From UMGS1370 sp963557065 (lineage in GTDB: Bacteria > Bacillota > Clostridia > Lachnospirales > Lachnospiraceae), in contig CAUWCT010000043.1 of NCBI GenBank assembly GCA_963557065.1, positions 1 through 64,000 of the forward strand: DNA of 64,000 nucleotides, in the 5' to 3' direction. The position numbers were made by a program, and so were the translations under genes. Shown one piece after another: positions 60,598 to 64,000 of this stretch (its first letter is position 1; the number at the start of each line of letters is the position of its first letter). The notes below the pieces were generated by a model. It did no database searches. It was not told where the DNA came from and saw only the letters and a program-made list of their open reading frames with translations.

Positions 60598-60626
60598 TGT
60601 ACATTTTTTTCTTTTTGTAGTAAACT
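60598..60626 (+). promoter_or_regulatory. Possible promoter of icd
   Basis: TGTACA, 17 nt, TAAACT. Both boxes match consensus at 4 of 6. Confidence 0.5.
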
Positions 60627-60662
60627 GTAACTATTCAAATTAATAAACACAGGAGGCTTTTA

Positions 60663-61865
60663 ATGGAAAAGATAAAAATGACAACTCCCCTGGTTGAGAT
60701 GGATGGGGATGAGATGACCAGAATCCTCTGGAAACTGATCAAGGACGAACTGTTACTCCCTTTCATTGATTTAAAAACCGAGTATTACGATCTGGGCCTT
60801 AAAAACAGAGATGCCACAGAGGATCAGGTTACCATCGACTCTGCCCTGGCCACCAAAAAATACGGCGTTGCTGTCAAATGCGCTACTATCACGCCAAATG
60901 CGGCCAGAGTAAAGGAATATAACTTAAAAGAAATGTGGAAAAGTCCCAACGGAACCATTCGGGCTATCCTGGACGGAACTGTATTCCGCAGTCCCATTGT
61001 TGTAAAGGGAATCGAGCCCTGTGTAAAAAACTGGAAAAAACCCATTACCATTGCAAGACATGCCTACGGTGACGTATACAAGGGTGTAGAGATGAAAATT
61101 CCTGCTGCCGGAAATGCAGAACTGGTCTATACCGCAGCCGATGGCTCCCAGATGCGGGAAACCATTCACGAATTTGACGGCCCCGGCATTGTTCAGGGCA
61201 CCCATAATATTTCTGCTTCTATTGAAAGTTTTGCAAGAAGCTGTTTTAATTACGCATTGGATGTAAAACAGGATCTGTGGTTTGCCACCAAGGACACCAT
61301 TTCCAAAAAATACGATCACACCTTTAAGGATATTTTCCAGGAAATCTTTGACGCAGAATATGCAGGAAAGTTTCAAGAGGCAGGCATTACTTATTTCTAT
61401 ACGTTAATTGACGATGCCGTAGCCCGCGTAATGAAGTCGGAAGGCGGCTATATCTGGGCCTGCAAAAACTACGACGGGGACGTGATGAGCGATATGATCT
61501 CTTCTGCTTTTGGCTCTCTTGCCATGATGACTTCTGTTCTGGTTTCTCCGGAAGGCTATTACGAATACGAAGCTGCCCATGGCACTGTACAGCGCCATTA
61601 TTATAAGCATCTGGCCGGCGAAGAGACTTCTACCAATTCTGTTGCCACTATTTTTGCATGGTCCGGCGCTTTGAGAAAGCGGGGCGAGTTAGATGGCAGC
61701 AAAGAATTGATGGAATTTGCAGACAGGCTGGAAAAAGCAACTCTGGACACCATTGAGAGCGGCTCTATGACCAAGGATCTGGCTCTGATTACCACAATTC
61801 AAAATCCGGTTGTGTTAAACAGCGAACAGTTTATCAAGGCAATCGCAGCCCGGCTTGCATCCTAA
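60663..61865 (+). CDS. icd: NADP isocitrate dehydrogenase, homodimeric eukaryotic-like type
   Basis: The enzyme converts isocitrate to 2-oxoglutarate. The 400-residue protein matches the subfamily of cytosolic/mitochondrial NADP-IDH (PLVEMDGDEMTRILW, IRAILDGTVFRSPIV, and a metal-binding DDAVARVMKSEGGYIWACKNYDGD region), rather than the E. coli type. It has AGGAGG upstream. It likely provides 2-oxoglutarate for glutamate synthesis in a fermenter. It is single-gene with a terminator. Confidence 0.96.
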   Translation: MEKIKMTTPLVEMDGDEMTRILWKLIKDELLLPFIDLKTEYYDLGLKNRDATEDQVTIDSALATKKYGVAVKCATITPNAARVKEYNLKEMWKSPNGTIRAILDGTVFRSPIVVKGIEPCVKNWKKPITIARHAYGDVYKGVEMKIPAAGNAELVYTAADGSQMRETIHEFDGPGIVQGTHNISASIESFARSCFNYALDVKQDLWFATKDTISKKYDHTFKDIFQEIFDAEYAGKFQEAGITYFYTLIDDAVARVMKSEGGYIWACKNYDGDVMSDMISSAFGSLAMMTSVLVSPEGYYEYEAAHGTVQRHYYKHLAGEETSTNSVATIFAWSGALRKRGELDGSKELMEFADRLEKATLDTIESGSMTKDLALITTIQNPVVLNSEQFIKAIAARLAS

Positions 61866-61888
61866 GGCTGTCCATGCTCAACCACATG

Positions 61889-61938
61889 AAAAAGGGAGTT
61901 GTCGGTTATTTTTTGAATTAACCGACAGCCCCCTTTTT
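61889..61938 (+). terminator. Terminator after icd
   Basis: AAAAAGGGAGTTGTCGGTTA pairs with TAACCGACAGCCCCCTTTTT around a 10-nt loop, ending in five T residues. It may act on both strands. Confidence 0.92.
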
Positions 61939-62054
61939 ATCTTCCTCTCTCTTCTCATTTTTCAGGGCAATGATACCTGGGCTTTCCCACACTTCTTTTT
62001 CCATATTCAATGGCCTCTGTGGAAAATATAAAATCATTTTCAAAACACCAGCCA

Positions 62055-63437
62055 TCAGGCAGCCGGGAGCACCAGGGTCTGGCCCACATGGATTCTTTCA
62101 GGATTCTTAATCTTTGCGGCATTGGCCTCATAAATCTCATTCCAGCGATTTCCGGTTCCATACACGCGAAGGGCAATATCCCAAAGGGTATCACCGCTAA
62201 CTACGGTATAGGTGCTCGGTCCTGAAATAATTTCAGGAGTTTCATCTGCGGCAGGCTGTACCGGCAGGGAATAATCAGCGGCAAGATTGTTCTTTAAGGC
62301 AACCAGCTCTTCATCTGAAAGTCCGCTGGAGCGAATGTATTCGGCAGCGCCTGCAGCCAGCTGTTCACTGGTCAGTTCAGCAACATTCTCGCTTCCTGTA
62401 ATGTGGCGCAGCATATTGTCAATATTACTGCTCTTAACCGCCTCATACTTTTCAGATCCCTTAACAAGATGGTAGTAATTCTCATAGGTAGTCATATAGT
62501 CCTCTACAACCTCGTCATAAGTAGCTCCCATGAGGCAGGCCAGCAGCGCAGAGGTAAATCCTGCACGGTCCTTGCCTTCGGTACAGTGAATCAGATAAGG
62601 GCCGCTGTTAGAAGCTAAAAATTTCAGTCCTTCACCCAAACCTTTCTTAAAATCCTCAGCTTTGAAATCCACCGAAAGGTTCAACGCAATCACATGCCCA
62701 TTTTCATAAAGAGATTTGTAATAAGGGGAGTCAAATCCTTCTTCTGCAAAAAAAGACTCCACCCGTTCCGGATAATCTGTCAGATTCAGAACTGTCTGGA
62801 CGCCATTGGCCTCTGCAAAATCATCTGCGTAGGCGGCGCGGCCCAGTTCCGGATTGATCGGGCTGCTGCTGCGAAAGAGTGCATTCTCTCCCAAATCGCC
62901 GCTGGAAATATTGCGGAAATTGGCAAAAACAGCATCTGAGTCATAATCTTCGCGGTTGTTGGTGCGCTCTAACTGATGGATCATCATCTGTGTAGTATAG
63001 GCGCCCTTCTCTGCCATCTCAATAGTAACAGATGAAGACTCTAAGGACTGACCCTCCGGAAATGTCCAGGAAACAGTCTTGTCCTCATTGGTAGTTTTTG
63101 ATGCCAGATTATAAGCAGAGGCGTAATCACCCATATTAATAGCGATGGTCAGCCCCTCGTTATCCCGCAGGACCATCTGCCCTACATCCACATCTGAATA
63201 ATTGGTACAGAAAGGCATTGCATTTGTCACGCCGTTGACCGTTACAGAAACAACGTCGCCGTACTCATAACCGGCTGCCAGCAGTTCCTCGCCGGTAATA
63301 CCGCTTACAGAGATATTCCCATACTTTTCAATCTCCTCAATGCCGCCGCTAAAAGCGGGATACTCCGCTCCATATCCAGTCAGAGTCGTTGACAGCATAA
63401 GTAAGAATGCCAAAGTCAGAGATAAAAATTTTTTCAT
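62055..63437 (-). CDS. Secreted tyrosine/lipid phosphatase with C-terminal LysM
   Basis: The 460-residue protein starts with a signal peptide (cleavage likely after GYGA, residue 24), then about 150 residues of beta-rich sequence, a tyrosine-phosphatase domain with HCTEGKDR (Cys285, Arg291), and a C-terminal LysM (about 412-458). The CX5R loop with KDR resembles the LipA-type phosphatases of Listeria, which act on phosphotyrosine and phosphoinositides. LysM would hold it on peptidoglycan outside the cell. The ATG at 63437 has AAGGAGG upstream. Its physiological substrate is unknown. Confidence 0.9.
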   Translation of the reverse strand: MKKFLSLTLAFLLMLSTTLTGYGAEYPAFSGGIEEIEKYGNISVSGITGEELLAAGYEYGDVVSVTVNGVTNAMPFCTNYSDVDVGQMVLRDNEGLTIAINMGDYASAYNLASKTTNEDKTVSWTFPEGQSLESSSVTIEMAEKGAYTTQMMIHQLERTNNREDYDSDAVFANFRNISSGDLGENALFRSSSPINPELGRAAYADDFAEANGVQTVLNLTDYPERVESFFAEEGFDSPYYKSLYENGHVIALNLSVDFKAEDFKKGLGEGLKFLASNSGPYLIHCTEGKDRAGFTSALLACLMGATYDEVVEDYMTTYENYYHLVKGSEKYEAVKSSNIDNMLRHITGSENVAELTSEQLAAGAAEYIRSSGLSDEELVALKNNLAADYSLPVQPAADETPEIISGPSTYTVVSGDTLWDIALRVYGTGNRWNEIYEANAAKIKNPERIHVGQTLVLPAA

Positions 63438-63479
63438 GGTTCTTTCCTCCTTCAAATGGTAATTCACTCATTTTTTGTT

Positions 63480-63508
63480 AGAATACCACGAAAAATACAG
63501 TGTGTCAA
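63480..63508 (-). promoter_or_regulatory. Promoter of the LysM phosphatase gene
   Basis: TTGACA, 17 nt, TATTCT. Confidence 0.85.
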
Positions 63509-63575
63509 TGAATAAATCTGACATAAACATAGAAATCGACCAACTGGTACAAAAAACTCTGTGCAAAATAAAATA

Positions 63576-63603
63576 TGGCTGTCGCATGTTAAAGCGGCAG
63601 CCA
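63576..63603 (-). terminator. Terminator of the truncated right-edge gene
   Basis: TGGCTGCCGC pairs with GCGACAGCCA around 8 nt, followed by a TATTTTATTTT tract on the minus strand. Confidence 0.8.
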
Positions 63604-63637
63604 CATCTTTCTGTCCTCTCAGACAAAGTAGATTCTA

Positions 63638-64000
63638 TTAGTAGTTAATACCGGTAACTTTTAATTCGCCTTCTACTACACCAAAAATAATATTAGCAGA
63701 AGAATCTTCCGAAGATAATACAAAACCTGCTTCACTTGGCTCAAGAGCAGTTTCGTCAGCGCCTCCTACAGACTTGGTCAGTTCTTCTGTAAATACAGCG
63801 TCAGCGCCTAATGCAAGGAAGTCTTCCTTGGTCTCCACGCCCTTAACGCCTTCTAATCCAACATATACCGGATAGGAAGTCAATTCTGCCAATGCCTCTA
63901 AATCTTTTGCTTCTACAGCAGCCTTGATGTCTTTTCCCATTTCAGCAACGGTTTCCATATCTACTGTAAAGTTGTCCATCTCCGGCTCAGCCGCTTTAGC
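63638..64000 (-). CDS. C-terminal part of an unknown protein (cut by window edge)
   Basis: The frame is open to the right edge, so the internal ATG at 63979 is not the true start; seven more codons (AKAAEPE) precede it. The visible 120 residues are acidic, soluble and contain ALAELTSYPVYVGLEG and a hydrophobic IIFGVVEGELKVTGI end. No motif or family recognised. The Ala/Glu/Pro start may be a linker after a signal or lipoprotein region further right. Promoter lies outside the window. Confidence 0.7.
   Translation of the reverse strand, partial: AKAAEPEMDNFTVDMETVAEMGKDIKAAVEAKDLEALAELTSYPVYVGLEGVKGVETKEDFLALGADAVFTEELTKSVGGADETALEPSEAGFVLSSEDSSANIIFGVVEGELKVTGINY

Noticed and set aside
61955..62054. 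Short coding remnant after the LysM phosphatase gene
   Set aside because: A frame ending GKPRYHCPEK is open on the minus strand but has no start or ribosome site of its own; probably chance.
1..64000. CRISPR array, rRNA operon or prophage
   Set aside because: No regularly spaced direct repeats, rRNA sequence or phage structural genes were seen. The 151-bp elements are dispersed, not arrayed.

Overview
This window looks like a chromosome segment of a spore-forming Clostridia species, most likely in the Lachnospiraceae. The evidence is strong AGGAGG ribosome binding sites, TTGACA/TATAAT promoters, Firmicutes gene order, spore-linked genes (GerW/YtfJ, a YaaH/SleL-like GH18 enzyme, a TepA-like protein beside ftsK) and a meso-DAP-type MurE. 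No rRNA, CRISPR array, prophage or intact transposase gene was seen. Most genes are on the minus strand.

Layout. 1-5.6 kb: 5' end of purL, a two-gene unit with a degenerate sigma-like protein, a LysR regulator, and a nuclease-helicase fusion. 5.7-9.4 kb: a lone flagellin, an HPr paralogue without the catalytic His but with a perfect cre box upstream, PPi-type phosphofructokinase, and tRNA-Trp. 9.5-15.9 kb: a protein quality-control operon gntR-mcsA-mcsB-clpC-x-radA, in which a YtrA-like GntR gene sits where ctsR is usual and McsB has lost signature residues. 16-20.5 kb: GH18 enzyme, a secreted metallo-beta-lactamase-fold lipoprotein, and a MarR-MATE pair with operators in its promoter. 20.6-30.9 kb: rimO-pgsA-cinA-441aa-105aa-ytfI-ytfJ-45aa and yicC-gmk-rpoZ, with rqcH divergent. 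31-38 kb: a sugar ABC importer operon (binding protein, two permeases, GH2, glycerophosphodiesterase) with a divergent HTH regulator. 38-60.5 kb: serS, then a same-strand series of about 20 kb: ftsK-fhs-murE-murF-priA-def-fmt-peptidase-rsmB-rlmN-prpC-prkC-rsgA-rpe-thiN-pdxY, preceded by a TepA-like gene. 60.6-64 kb: icd, a secreted LysM tyrosine phosphatase, and a truncated unknown gene.

The clearest new structure is a family of 151-bp palindromic elements. There are three full copies (18432, 27033, 35363) and several remnants. Each full copy has 18-bp terminal inverted repeats, two internal hairpins and an 8-bp target duplication (one perfect, two 7/8). They look like MITEs, with ends and target size reminiscent of IS66-type transposition, and all lie just 3' of genes. 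Other points of interest are the altered McsB motifs, the sigma-like protein without promoter-recognition regions, the Crh-like HPr paralogue with an activation-position cre, and an importer operon that pairs GH2 with a phosphodiesterase.

All calls come from reading the sequence and from knowledge of protein families. No database search was run.
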